64,000 nt of DNA from Pseudomonas sp. (lineage in GTDB: Bacteria; Pseudomonadota; Gammaproteobacteria; Pseudomonadales; Pseudomonadaceae), in the NCBI RefSeq assembly GCF_030690725.1, contig NZ_JAUYGD010000053.1:1-64000 (forward strand), in the 5' to 3' direction. The notes below the pieces were generated by a model. The model saw nothing but the letters and a program-made list of their open reading frames with translations, was not told the DNA's origin and did no database searches. Every line of letters starts with the position of its first letter. Positions within the stretch are counted from its first letter, which is position 1. Shown one piece after another: positions 16,753 through 28,200 of this stretch. Made by a program: the position numbers and the translations under genes.

Positions 16753-18207
16753 ATGAAACTGATCGTTAAAGTCTTCCCAGAAATCACCATTAAAAGTCGG
16801 CCGGTGCGTAAGCACTTTATCCGGCAGCTGGCGAAGAACATTCGTTCGGTTTTGCGTGAGTTCGATCCACAGCTGCAAGTCAGCGGTGTGTGGGACAACC
16901 TGGAAGTCGAAACCCAGATCAGTGAGGCGAAAACCCTGCAGGCGATGATCGAGCGCTTGAGTTGCACGCCGGGCATCACTCATTTCCTGCAAGTTGATGA
17001 ATACCCGCTGGGTGATTTCGACGATGTGCTGGAAAAATGCAAGCTGCACTTCGCCGATCAGCTGCCGGGCAAGATTTTCGCCGTACGCTGCAAGCGCGCC
17101 GGCAAGCATGCGTTCAGCTCCATGGATGTCGAACGCTATGTCGGCAGCCAGCTGCGCCAGCAGTGCGGCGCAGCCGGCATCTCGCTAAAAGATCCCGACG
17201 TTGTGGTGCGCATGGAGATCCGCGACCAGCGCCTGTTCGTTATTCACCACCAGCACGAAGGCCTGGGCGGTTATCCGCTCGGCTCGCTGGAGCAGACCCT
17301 GGTGCTGATGAGTGGCGGTTTCGATTCCACCGTCGCCGCTTACCAAATGATGCGCCGCGGCCTGGTTACCCACTTCTGTTTCTTTAATCTAGGCGGCCGC
17401 GCCCACGAGCTGGGCGTGATGGAAGTGGCGCACTACCTCTGGCAGAAGTTCGGCAGCTCGCACCGCGTACTCTTTATCAGCGTGCCGTTTGAGGAAGTGC
17501 TGGGCGAGATTCTCGGCAAGGTCGATAACAGCCAGATGGGCGTGATCCTCAAACGCATGATGCTGCGCGCCTCTACGCGCATGGCCGAGCGCCTGCAGAT
17601 TGATGCGCTGGTCACCGGTGAAGCGATTTCCCAGGTGTCGAGCCAGACCCTGCCGAACCTTGCGGTAATCGATTCGGCCACCGACATGCTGGTGCTGCGT
17701 CCACTACTCGCCAGCCATAAGCAGGACATCATCGACACCGCCACGCGCATCGGCACCGCCGAGTTCGCCAAACATATGCCGGAATATTGCGGGGTGATTT
17801 CGGTCAACCCGACCACCAAGGCGAAGAAGCTGCGCATCGAACATGAAGAAAACCAGTTCGATATGGCCATCCTCGAGCGTGCCCTGGAGCGCGCGACCCT
17901 GCTGCCGATCGACAAGGTGATCGACGAGCTGGGCAAGGACGTGCAGATCGAGGAAGTCAGCGAAGCCCTGGCCAGCCATGTGATCATCGATATTCGTCAC
18001 CCCGATGCCGCCGAGGACGAGCCACTCGCCCTGCCAGGCGTCGAGGTCATGGCGCTGCCGTTCTATGCCCTGAACAGCAAGTTCAAAGAGCTGGATGAGG
18101 CGCGCCAGTACCTGTTGTATTGCGATAAAGGTGTGATGAGTCGTTTGCACGCCCACCACTTGCTGAGTGAGGGGCATGCCAATGTGCGCGTTTATCGTCC
18201 GGCATAA
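16753..18207 (+). CDS. thiI: tRNA 4-thiouridine synthetase ThiI
   Basis: Adenylates U8 of tRNA and, with sulfur from IscS, makes 4-thiouridine; in many bacteria it also supplies sulfur for the thiamine thiazole. The 484-residue product has an N-terminal ferredoxin-like and THUMP domain (about 1-165), a PP-loop ATPase domain (SGGFDS 187-192), and a C-terminal rhodanese domain with active Cys457 in [11 protein letters not shown] second conserved cysteine ([11 protein letters not shown]) can pair with it. The ATG at 16753 gives the family N-terminus [20 protein letters not shown]; upstream frame is spacer. All catalytic features are intact. Confidence 0.97.
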   Translation: MKLIVKVFPEITIKSRPVRKHFIRQLAKNIRSVLREFDPQLQVSGVWDNLEVETQISEAKTLQAMIERLSCTPGITHFLQVDEYPLGDFDDVLEKCKLHFADQLPGKIFAVRCKRAGKHAFSSMDVERYVGSQLRQQCGAAGISLKDPDVVVRMEIRDQRLFVIHHQHEGLGGYPLGSLEQTLVLMSGGFDSTVAAYQMMRRGLVTHFCFFNLGGRAHELGVMEVAHYLWQKFGSSHRVLFISVPFEEVLGEILGKVDNSQMGVILKRMMLRASTRMAERLQIDALVTGEAISQVSSQTLPNLAVIDSATDMLVLRPLLASHKQDIIDTATRIGTAEFAKHMPEYCGVISVNPTTKAKKLRIEHEENQFDMAILERALERATLLPIDKVIDELGKDVQIEEVSEALASHVIIDIRHPDAAEDEPLALPGVEVMALPFYALNSKFKELDEARQYLLYCDKGVMSRLHAHHLLSEGHANVRVYRPA

Positions 18208-18368
18208 AACGCCCGGGTTGAATGGCGGCAGTATCCGCCATCGCCCTCCCGACCCACAGGCGGCGTAACAGCCACAGCGCTCGTACGCCGCCTGGCAGAA
18301 AACGCAATTAGTTAATACTCGCCGCCTAGAATAAGCGGCACACCGAATCCTCTGATCGAGATACACAC

Positions 18369-20189
18369 GTGATCGAAAATCTACGCAACATCGCCATCAT
18401 TGCCCACGTTGACCATGGTAAGACCACCCTGGTAGACAAACTCCTGCGTCAGTCCGGCACCCTTGAGCGCAACGAGCTCAACGACGAGCGCGTGATGGAC
18501 AGCAACGACCAGGAAAAAGAGCGCGGCATTACCATTCTCGCGAAGAACACCGCGATCAACTGGAACGGCTACCACATCAACATCGTCGACACCCCCGGCC
18601 ACGCCGACTTCGGCGGTGAAGTTGAGCGCGTGATGTCGATGGTTGACTCCGTACTGCTGCTGGTCGACGCCCAGGACGGCCCGATGCCGCAAACCCGCTT
18701 CGTGACCAAGAAGGCCTTCGAAGCCGGCCTGCGTCCAATCGTGGTAATCAACAAGGTCGACCGTCCAGGTGCGCGTCCGGACTGGGTTCTGGACCAGATC
18801 TTCGACCTGTTCGACAACCTCGGTGCTACCGAAGAACAGCTGGACTTCAAAGTCGTCTACGCCTCGGCCCTGAACGGCATTGCCGGTCTGGATCACACCG
18901 ACATGGCTGAAGACATGACCCCGCTGTACCAGTCCATCGTCGACAACGTGCCATCGCCGCAGGTTGATATCGATGGTCCGTTCCAGATGCAAATCTCCGC
19001 ACTGGACTACAACAGCTTCCTCGGCATTATCGGCGTTGGCCGTATCGCCCGTGGTCGCGTCAAGCCGAACACCCCGGTGATCGCCATCGACGCTGACGGC
19101 AAGAAGCGCAACGGTCGTATCCTCAAGCTGATGGGTCACCACGGCCTGCACCGCATCGACGTTGAAGAAGCCACCGCGGGTGACATCGTTTGCGTCAGCG
19201 GCATGGACTCGCTGTTCATCTCCGACACCCTGTGCGACATCAACCATGTCGAAGCGATGACTCCGCTGACCGTCGACGAGCCGACCGTATCCATGACCTT
19301 CCAGGTCAACGATTCGCCGTTCTGCGGTAAAGAAGGCAAGTTCGTTACCAGCCGCAATATCAAAGAGCGTCTGGACAAAGAGCTGCTGTACAACGTGGCC
19401 CTGCGTGTTGAAGAAGGCGACAGCGCTGACAAGTTCAAAGTCTCCGGCCGTGGTGAGCTGCACCTCTCGGTACTGATCGAAACCATGCGTCGCGAAGGCT
19501 TCGAAATGGGTGTAGGTCGTCCGGAAGTGATCATCCGTACGGTCGACGGCGTGAAGCAGGAACCCTTCGAAAACGTCACCATCGACACCCCGGAAGAATC
19601 CCAGGGCAAGGTCATGGAAGAGATGGGCCTGCGTAAGGGCGACCTGACCAACATGGTGCCGGATGGCAAAGGCCGTGTACGTCTGGAATACAACATCCCT
19701 GCTCGCGGTCTGATCGGTTTCCGTAACCAGTTCCTGACCCTGACCAACGGTGCTGGCATCCTGACCTCGATCTTCGATCGCTACGACACCATGAAGTCCG
19801 GCGACATGTCCGGCCGTCAGAACGGTGTTCTGGTCTCGGTTGAAACCGGCAAGGCGCTGACCTACTCCCTGGAAACTCTGCAGGCGCGTGGCAAGCTGTT
19901 CGTTGAGCACGGTCAAGAGATCTACAACGGTCAGATCGTTGGTCTGAACAGCCGTGACAACGACATGGGCGTTAACCCAACCAAAGGCAAGAAGCTCGAC
20001 AACATGCGCGCTTCCGGTAAGGACGAAACCATCGCTCTGGTTCCACCGGTGAAATTCACCCTGGAACAGGCTCTGGAATTCATCCAGGACGACGAGCTGT
20101 GCGAAGTTACGCCCAAATCGATCCGTCTGCGTAAGAAGATCCTCGACGAAGGCGAGCGCACCCGCGCTGCCAAGAAAGCCAAGAACTGA
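18369..20189 (+). CDS. typA: Translational GTPase TypA/BipA
   Basis: A ribosome-binding GTPase related to EF-G and LepA, needed for ribosome assembly at low temperature and for stress and virulence adaptation. The 606-residue product has the G1 motif AHVDHGKT (12-19), switch [24 protein letters not shown], two beta-barrel/EF-G-like domains and the BipA-specific C-terminal domain. Translation starts at GTG (18369), which gives the usual [20 protein letters not shown]. Codon use is strongly biased to highly expressed codons. It ends at a strong terminator. Confidence 0.97.
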   Translation: MIENLRNIAIIAHVDHGKTTLVDKLLRQSGTLERNELNDERVMDSNDQEKERGITILAKNTAINWNGYHINIVDTPGHADFGGEVERVMSMVDSVLLLVDAQDGPMPQTRFVTKKAFEAGLRPIVVINKVDRPGARPDWVLDQIFDLFDNLGATEEQLDFKVVYASALNGIAGLDHTDMAEDMTPLYQSIVDNVPSPQVDIDGPFQMQISALDYNSFLGIIGVGRIARGRVKPNTPVIAIDADGKKRNGRILKLMGHHGLHRIDVEEATAGDIVCVSGMDSLFISDTLCDINHVEAMTPLTVDEPTVSMTFQVNDSPFCGKEGKFVTSRNIKERLDKELLYNVALRVEEGDSADKFKVSGRGELHLSVLIETMRREGFEMGVGRPEVIIRTVDGVKQEPFENVTIDTPEESQGKVMEEMGLRKGDLTNMVPDGKGRVRLEYNIPARGLIGFRNQFLTLTNGAGILTSIFDRYDTMKSGDMSGRQNGVLVSVETGKALTYSLETLQARGKLFVEHGQEIYNGQIVGLNSRDNDMGVNPTKGKKLDNMRASGKDETIALVPPVKFTLEQALEFIQDDELCEVTPKSIRLRKKILDEGERTRAAKKAKN

Positions 20190-20208
20190 TCCAGTTCTAG
20201 CTGACTAA

Positions 20209-20245
20209 AAGCCCCCGCCGGCGAGAGCCGGCGGGGGCTTTTTTA
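20209..20245 (+). terminator. Rho-independent terminator after typA
   Basis: GCCCCCGCCGGC-GAGA-GCCGGCGGGGGC followed by T6: a perfect 12-bp stem at 20211..20238. A similar stem is reused at 38711..38740. Confidence 0.96.
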
Positions 20246-20446
20246 TTCTGATTGACCTGACAGCGGCATTGTCGGCTCGGGGCGTTTTCTGTAAGTTGCG
20301 CGACAGCAACCGGTGGTCAGAAGTTCAGGATGAGCGGCCGGTTCTGTGAGGTAGGTCACGCGTCTTGAGCGTGATGGCAACTCGCCATGTGTTCTAATGC
20401 GCGCCGCATTTTCCTCTGTTAATCCGCTATTCAAAGGATTGAAGGC

Positions 20447-22213
20447 ATGTCCCTTCGTAGTAAACCTTTATGGCCTGCCATCCTTGGCGGCCACCCTGCG
20501 TGTCATCGCTGTACGACGTTAAAAATGGCTCCCGGCCATTTTTTGGCCGTTTGGCTGATGTGTGCCCTTGTTCCTGCTGTATCGCTGGCGCAAACGCCAG
20601 GTGATCGGGATCTTATCCGTGAGCGTCAGGAGCGTCTGCTGCAAGAGCAGGAGCGTCGCCTGGATGAGTTGCGCCAGTTGCCCGGTAAGGTCGAGCAACT
20701 ACCTGCGCAGCCGGTTGCTGAAGATGAGCGCTGTTTTGCCATCGAGCAGATCAATCTGGTTGGCGCCACGCTGCTTAGTTCAGCCGATCAGGCCAGCATT
20801 CTTAAACCCTACAATGGCCAATGCTTGGGCGTTGGTCAGCTCAATCAGCTGCTTAAGGACATCACCAATCACTACCTTGGTCGTGGTTATGTCACCACGC
20901 GTGCCTACCTGCCGCAGCAAGACCTGGCCAGCGGCACGCTGCAGGTCACGGTAGTCGAGGGCCAGCTGGAAGGCTTGAACAGCTCGGAGCTGGCCTCGGA
21001 TCGTGAGTTGGCCATGAGCTTTCCCGGCACGACCGAACGCGTGCTGAACTTGCGTGAGCTGGAGCAACTGGTTGAGCAGCTCAACCGCTTGCCATCGCGT
21101 CAGGCACAGCTGGAACTGGTGCCCGGTGAGCAGGTCGGTGGTAGCCGCGTGCAGTTGCAAGGTCAGCGCAGCAAGCCGTGGCGCGCCAGCCTGGCGCGGC
21201 ATAACGATGGTCAACTGAGCACGGGTGAGCAGCAGTGGGGGCTGGGGCTGGATTGGGACAGTCCGTTGGGCTTGGCGGATCAGTTGAGCCTGCGTGCCGG
21301 TCGCGATGCAGTCAGTGATAGCTATCGCCACTCCCACAACCAGAGCCTCAACTACAGCCTGCCGTACGGCTGGTGGACCTTCAATTACAGCTACAGCCAG
21401 AGCTACTACCGCACCGAGAGCGAGGCCAACGGCTTTGCCTTCGATCAGGATGGCGACAGCAAGACCCACGCCTTGCGTGCCGAGCGTGTGCTGCACCGCG
21501 ACAGCCTGAGCAAAACCGCCGCCAGCCTGGGCGTCAGCCACTTGCGCAGCAACAACTTTATCCTCGGCAACCTGATCGATGTTTCCAGCCAGCGCCTGTC
21601 TGAAGCGCAGCTGGGCTTCAACCATGGCCGACGTATCGGCAGTGCTTTCGTTAACGCCGACCTCGGTTGGCAGCACGGCACCGGCGCATTCGATGCGCAG
21701 CGCAGCGGCAGCCCGCAAGGCGGTCAGCCGGTGGCGCGTTACAACAAATACAGCCTGACCCTGAGCTACCTGCAGCCGTTCCAGCTGTGGGGTGAGTCAT
21801 TCAGCTTCGACAGCCTGGCCAACGGCCAGCGCAGCGAAGATGTGCTGTACAGCCCGCAACGCATCAGCGTTGGCGGCCTCAGCTCGGTTCGCGGTTTCAA
21901 GGAACAATCGCTGTCAGGCGACAGCGGCGCCTACTGGCGCAACCAAGTGCGCTGGCGCAAGGCGGTGAGCTGGCAACCGCTGCAGCCCTTTGTTAGTGAG
22001 TACGGCGTGGCATTCGCCTACGACATGGGCGTGATCAGCGGCGGGCGTTACAACCCGGACCAGCATGGCCGCCTCTCCGGCAATGCCATCGAGCTGAGCG
22101 CCCGCGGCCAGCATCTGGCCGCATCGGTGACCTTCGCCCGTTCACTGGAACGCCCAGACGCCATCGAGCGCCAGGAGCATCCGGTGTACTTCCGGGTCGA
22201 CCTGTTCTTCTGA
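20447..22213 (+). CDS. Two-partner secretion transporter TpsB (ShlB/FhaC/CdiB family)
   Basis: An outer-membrane Omp85-type barrel that exports the large exoprotein encoded just downstream. The 588-residue product has a signal sequence ending near AVSLAQ (about 49), a coiled N-terminal plug helix (RERQERLLQEQERRLDELRQ), two POTRA domains (about 85-240), and a 16-stranded barrel with the VRGF motif (SSVRGFKEQ), ending in a terminal aromatic FRVDLFF. The ATG at 20447 follows AAGGA at eight bases; an ATG at 20525 would give a shorter signal peptide but lacks a ribosome-binding site. The segment at 20517..20547 is a dispersed repeat lying inside the signal region. It is 48 nt before the exoprotein gene. 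Confidence 0.92.
   Translation: MSLRSKPLWPAILGGHPACHRCTTLKMAPGHFLAVWLMCALVPAVSLAQTPGDRDLIRERQERLLQEQERRLDELRQLPGKVEQLPAQPVAEDERCFAIEQINLVGATLLSSADQASILKPYNGQCLGVGQLNQLLKDITNHYLGRGYVTTRAYLPQQDLASGTLQVTVVEGQLEGLNSSELASDRELAMSFPGTTERVLNLRELEQLVEQLNRLPSRQAQLELVPGEQVGGSRVQLQGQRSKPWRASLARHNDGQLSTGEQQWGLGLDWDSPLGLADQLSLRAGRDAVSDSYRHSHNQSLNYSLPYGWWTFNYSYSQSYYRTESEANGFAFDQDGDSKTHALRAERVLHRDSLSKTAASLGVSHLRSNNFILGNLIDVSSQRLSEAQLGFNHGRRIGSAFVNADLGWQHGTGAFDAQRSGSPQGGQPVARYNKYSLTLSYLQPFQLWGESFSFDSLANGQRSEDVLYSPQRISVGGLSSVRGFKEQSLSGDSGAYWRNQVRWRKAVSWQPLQPFVSEYGVAFAYDMGVISGGRYNPDQHGRLSGNAIELSARGQHLAASVTFARSLERPDAIERQEHPVYFRVDLFF
20517..20547. repeat. Short dispersed palindrome, copy 1 (inside the TpsB leader)
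   Basis: CGTTAAAAATGGCTCC, then CGGCCATTTTTTGG: a 9-bp inverted repeat AAAAATGGC/GCCATTTTT. Almost the same string occurs at 59451..59478 upstream of the DUF2339 gene. Here it is translated as part of the export signal (LKMAPGHFLAV). Confidence 0.7.
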
Positions 22214-22261
22214 TTCTTTGCTGATTTTCGAATTTAAAGCCCTACGGGTTGGAGTTATTAC

Positions 22262-25200
22262 ATGGACGTTCGCGCGCCCTTTTTCCAAAATATTGCCTGT
22301 GTCTTGATCGGCGTACTGTTCCTGAATCCGGTCGTGACTACCGCGGCCGAACTGGCGCTGGATGCCCAGGCCGGCAATAACGCTGCGCTAACCCAGGCCG
22401 CCAATGGCGTGCCCATGGTCAATATCGCCACCCCCAATGGCAGCGGTCTGTCGCACAACAAGTTCACTGACTTCAACGTCAGCCAGCAGGGCCTGATTCT
22501 CAACAACAGCGCCCAGGCGCTGGTGCAAACGCAGTTGGGCGGCTACGTGATGGGTAACCCAAACCTGGGCGGCCCCAACCTCACGGGTGGCGCGGCGAAT
22601 ATCATCCTCAATGAGGTCAACGGCGGTAGCCCTAGTCAGCTCAAGGGCTACACCGAAGTGGCCGGTAAGTCCGCTGCGGTCATCGTCGCCAACCCGCATG
22701 GCATCAGCTGCGATGGTTGCGGCTTTATCAATACCCCGCGCGTCACCCTCAGCACCGGCAAGCCAGTGGTAGAAGGCGGGCGTTTGGATCGCTTTGATGT
22801 CGATGGCGGGCAGATCAGCATCGAAGGCGATGGCCTCAATGCGCGCAATGTCAGCCAGTTCGACCTGATTACCCGCAGTGCGCAGATCAATGCCGAACTG
22901 CATGCCAACCAGCTGAATGTGATTACCGGGCGTAACGAAGTTGACGCCGCCAGCCTCAATGCCACCGCCAAAGCCGATGATGGCAGCGCCAAACCGCAAC
23001 TGGCCATCGACAGCTCAGCGCTGGGCGGCATGTACGCCGGCGCAATTCGTCTGGTCGGCACCGAGGCCGGTGTCGGCGTGAAACTGGCCGGTGATATGGC
23101 CGCCAGTGCCGGCGATATCCAGATCGACGCCAATGGCCAGCTGAGCATGGCGCGCACCGCCGCCAGCCGCGACCTGCAGCTAAAGGCCGAGAATATCGAG
23201 TTGAATGCCGACACCTTCGCCGGGCGCAATGCCGTGGTAGAAGCCAGTGGCCAGACATTGGTCAAAGAAAGCCTGGCAGCCACCCAGCAGCTGACCGTTA
23301 AAGGTGGCGAACTGCTCAACCAAGGCGTGGTCGAGGCGGGTGTACGTGCCGATGGCAGCCTGAACAACACGGCCACCCTGAGCCTGCAAACCAGCGCGGT
23401 GACAAACCCCGGCACCATCACCTCCCACGGCAACCTGAACAGTGATGTGCAGACCCTGGATAACCGCGCCGGCAAGCTGCTCAGCGCCGGTGACGCAACG
23501 CTAAACGCGCAGACACTGGACAACCAGGGCGGGCGTATCGTTGCGCAGAAAAACCTCGACCTGAGCGGTAGCCAGCTGAACAACCAGGACGGTGAAGTCC
23601 TGGCACAGCAGGCGATGAAGGTCACGGCGGCCAACCTGAATAACCAGGACGGCACCCTGGCGGGCGGCGCGCTTGATCTGCAACTCAGCGCGAACCTGAA
23701 CAACCAGGGCGGCTTGATTGAATCCGCCAGCGATCTGCAACTGGCGGCCAATACCCTGAGCAACAACGGCGGCAAACTGCGCGCCCTGGGTGGTGAGGGC
23801 GAAAGCCGGTTTGTTCTGGGTGGCCTGTTCAATAACGATGCCGGCTTGGTCGAGATTGGCAGTGGTGCCTTTGCCCTGAGCAGCGTTGGCTTGAGCAACC
23901 TGGGCGGTACGGTTCGTCACGTGGGCGATCAGGGCTTTGCTATCGACCTGGCGGCACTTGGTCAGGCTGGCGGTCGCTTTATCACCAACGGTGCGGTCGA
24001 TCTCAGCCTGGATGAGTGGAGCAATATCAGCTCGCTGCAAGCCAAGACGCTCAACATCAATATCAATCGTCTTAGCCAAAGCGCTACCGGCGCTCTGCTT
24101 GCCGTTGATGGCATCACCACCAGCGGTGAGCGCTGGGAAAACCACGGCCGTATCGAAACCGATGGCGCACTGCACCTGACCCTGAGCGATGCCTACACCG
24201 GCAATGGCAAGCTGCTCGCCCAAAGCGACCTGAGCCTCACTGCAAACAGTGCCGACCTGGGCAGCGCTGCCGAGTTGCGCAGTGCCGGCGGCGTGCAAAT
24301 TGATATCAGCGCTGGCTTGAGCAGTGCCGGCAAGATCACCTCGGCCAATGACCTGAGCGTCAAGGCGGCCAGCCTCAACAATCAAGGCACCTTGGGCAGT
24401 GCTGCGGCGTTGCACATCGAAGCGGCGCAGTTGATCAACCAGGGCGGCCTGCTGTTTAGCGGTGGCGGTATGCAGCTGTTGGCTGACCGCATAAGCAACC
24501 TATATGCCGATATCTACAGCCTGGGTGCGCTGACCATTGCCAAGGATGGTGCTGGCAATAAATCGACCCTGCTGGAAAACCGCTCTGGCAGCATCGAGTC
24601 AAGTGGCGATATGAGCTTGCGGGCGACCACCCTGACCAACCGCAAGGAAGTGTTTACCCCCGGCAAGCAGCTGACGGCCGGCAGCATCAGTGTGGTGTGC
24701 TACGACTGCAGCGGAGATCACCATAACGTCGATTACGTCGCTACTGAACGCTTCAATATCACGGTGGACCAAGACTCCGCGGCTTCCAGAATCCACAGTG
24801 GCGGCAACCTGACAATTCAAGGCGACGCCATTGCCAACCGTTACAGCAGCCTGAGTGCCAGCGGCAATATCAACATCACCGGCATCACCCTGGAAAACAT
24901 GGGCGCGGCCAGTGGCATTATCGAGCGAATTCGGCGCTTCAATACCGGGCGTGTCACCGATGGTACGGATGAACGCTTCCGCGACAACCACATCAATCCC
25001 TACAACGCCGCAGCTTTGCCCAAGGAAGTACCCAGCGCGCTCTATGCCTGGACACTGACCAGCGATATTGAGACCCAGACGCCAAATGGCTCCGGTGCTC
25101 CGGCCATCATCCAGGCCGGCGGCAATGTCAGCATTCAAGCTACGCAAAGCCTGACCAACTCCTCGGTGTTGAATAACCAGGCCGCTCAGGCTGGCACTGC

Positions 25201-28200
25201 ACCGGGACTCGACACTCAGGTCACCGGCAGCAGCCAACCCTTGGTCGTACAACTTAATGCGCAGTTACCGGCAGACAGTCAGCAATTGGTTGTCGACCCA
25301 CTGGCACTGCCTGGTTTTGCGTTGCCGCAAGGGCAGAATGGGCTGTTCCAGCTCAATAACGACCCGGGCTACCCCTATCTGATTGAAACCAACCCGGCGT
25401 TTGCCAGCCTGAGCAACTTCCTTAACTCGGGTTACCTGCTCGATGCGGTGGGCTACAACCCGGATCAAACCCAGCGCCGCTTGGGTGATGGCCTGTATGA
25501 ACAGCGCCTGATTCAGCAAGCCATCGCCGCCCGTACCGGCAAGCGCTTCCTCGCTGGTTTGAACTCGGACGAAGCGCAGTTCAAGTACCTGATGGACAAC
25601 GCCATCGCCAGCAAACAAGCGCTGAATCTGGCCCCCGGCATCGCCTTGACTGCCGAGCAGGTTGCCGCCCTGACCCACGATATCGTCTGGATGCAGGAGC
25701 AGATCGTGAATGGTCAGAAGGTTCTGGTGCCGGTGCTCTATCTGGCTCAGGCCAATGACCGTTTGGCTCCGGGTGGTGCCTTGATTCAAGGGCAGGATGT
25801 TGCGTTGATCAGTGGCAGCAACCTGAACAACAGCGGCACCCTGCGTGCTAGTAACAATCTCAGCGCGACGGCCAACAACATCGGCAATAGCGGCCTGATG
25901 CAAGCGGGCGAGCGTCTCGCGCTGCTGGCCACCGACAGCATCCGCAATGCCCAGGGCGGTATCATTGCCGGCAAGGACGTCACGGCGATTGCCCTGACCG
26001 GTGATATCAGCAACGAGCGCACTATCACTCAGGAAGCACGCAGCGGGCGTAACTTCAGCCAGCTCACCAGCGTGGTCGACAAGGCTGCTGGCATCGAAGC
26101 CAGCAACGACCTGATCCTATCCGCAGGTCGCGATATTCAGAATATCGGTGGCAGCCTCAAGGCCGGCGGCAATGCCAGCCTGAGCGCCGGGCAGGACCTG
26201 ATCATCGCCTCCGCCGAGGCCGAAAACGGCCAGATGCGCAAGGACAAACGCCATTTCTGGGAAAAGAGCAGCACTACCCAGTACGGTAGTGATGTACAGG
26301 TCGGTGGTGACCTGAGTGCTGAGGCGAGTCGGGATCTGGCGGTGATCGCCAGCAAGGTTAAGGCCGGTGGGGATGTCGACCTGTTGGCCGGGGGCGACGT
26401 GCTGATCGGGGCTGCGGCTAACGAAAGCAGCAGTGAGTACCGCTATAACCGCGGTAGTAAAAAGAAGATCAATCAGGAAAACACCACCGTTCGCCAGCAA
26501 ATGGCTGAAATTGAGGCGGGTGGTAACCTGCTGGTCATTGCGGATAACGACCTGACCCTGAGTGCTAGCAAGTTAAAGGCTGGAGATGAGGCCTACCTCT
26601 ACGCTGGCAGCAACTTGAGCCTACTGACTGAGGCGAATCAGGATTACAGCTTCTATTCAAAGTCCACGAAAAAGTCCGGATCGTTTGGTCGCAGCAGCAA
26701 GAAAAGTGTTCTAAGTGAAAGCGAATCCATCACTTCAGTAGGGTCAAGTGTCACAGCCAACAATGCGGTTTTGACTGCTGGGCAAGATCTGCGCGTGATC
26801 GGCAGCAGTGTTGAGGCTAGTGCTGGTGATGTCAGTTTGTCGGCTGCCAATGACATCTTGATTGGCCATGCGCTCGACAGCACTGCAACCCGCCAAGCGA
26901 GTAGTTCAAGCAAAAGCTCTTGGGGTGGGTTGAAGTCCAGCAAATTAAAACATGATGTCAAAGAGTCCAGTACCCAGGCCGTGGGTAGCCTGATCTCCGG
27001 TGACAATGTCGATCTTCAGGCCGGGCGTGACGTTCAGGTCACTGCTTCTGGAGTAGTTAGTACCGAAGATCTAAATATTCTGGCTGCTCGCGACATCACG
27101 ATTGATGCCGCAACCAACACCTTTACTCGCGATGAAAAACATAAATCCAAGAACCGCGATCTGACAGGGCTGGCGACCGGTAATAATTTGGGGCTGGACG
27201 ATATTACCGGTAATCAGCACCTGTCCATCAGCAAGGGCAAGGGTAACAGCCAGGCTGAAGAAACGACGTTGACCGGCAGTACCGTAGGTTCAAGCGAGGG
27301 CAGTGTCTCCTTGACTGCCGGGCGCAAGATTGGCGTTGTCGCCAGCGATATCGTAAGTACCAAGGACATGTCTCTAACCGCTTCTGATGTGAGCATCGTT
27401 GCGGGTATTGAAACCGCCAAGCAGAGCAGCAAGGACGGTTCAAGTAGTCTGGCAGTCGGGCGGGTGGTCGGCGGCAGTGTGGTCGATACGGTACAAAGTA
27501 TTTACGACACGGCTAAGGCTGCCAACGAGGCCGAGGATAGTCGTCTCAAAGCGGTCAAGACCGCTCAGGCGTTGCTGTCTGCCTATTCAGCAGTACAGCA
27601 AGGGGACTCTGCAGCGGCGAATATCGCCGACGGCAAACCTGCGAATAGCAGTGGGTCGCTGATCAAGATTGGTACTGAAGTCGCCCACACGCGCAGCAAG
27701 AGTAGTAGCCAATACAGCGCTGAACAGGTCAAACAATCCAATCTCAACAGCGGTGGCACGCTCAGTATCGTCGCATCCGGGGCCGAAGCATCGAGCAATG
27801 GCGATATCCATATCGTCGGCAGTGCGCTCAAGGCTGCCGATACCGAGTTGCTGGCCAAACGCGACATCGTTCTGGAAAGCGCGCAGAACAGCGCTGAATG
27901 GAATAACCAGAGCAAAACTAATCGCACCAGTGTTGGGGCCAGTTTCAACATTGGCCAGCAGAATGGTTTCACTCTTGACCTAGGTGCCAAGCTGTCCGGC
28001 AATACGGGTAAGGGCCACGATATTACCCAGGTTAACAGCACGCTCGACACTGGCTCTCTGCTGTTGGTGAGCGGGAAGGACACCACCCTGGCCGGCGCAC
28101 AAGTTCGCGCTGATAAAGTCGATGCTGCTATCGGGGGCGACCTGAACATTGCCTCTCGCCAGGATGAGGCAAAGAACAAAAACGAGCAGAAGAGCGCTGG

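Noticed and set aside
18381..19916. A 511-codon open frame opposite typA
   Set aside because: Antisense of a highly expressed gene with strict codon bias; no motif, no ribosome-binding site.
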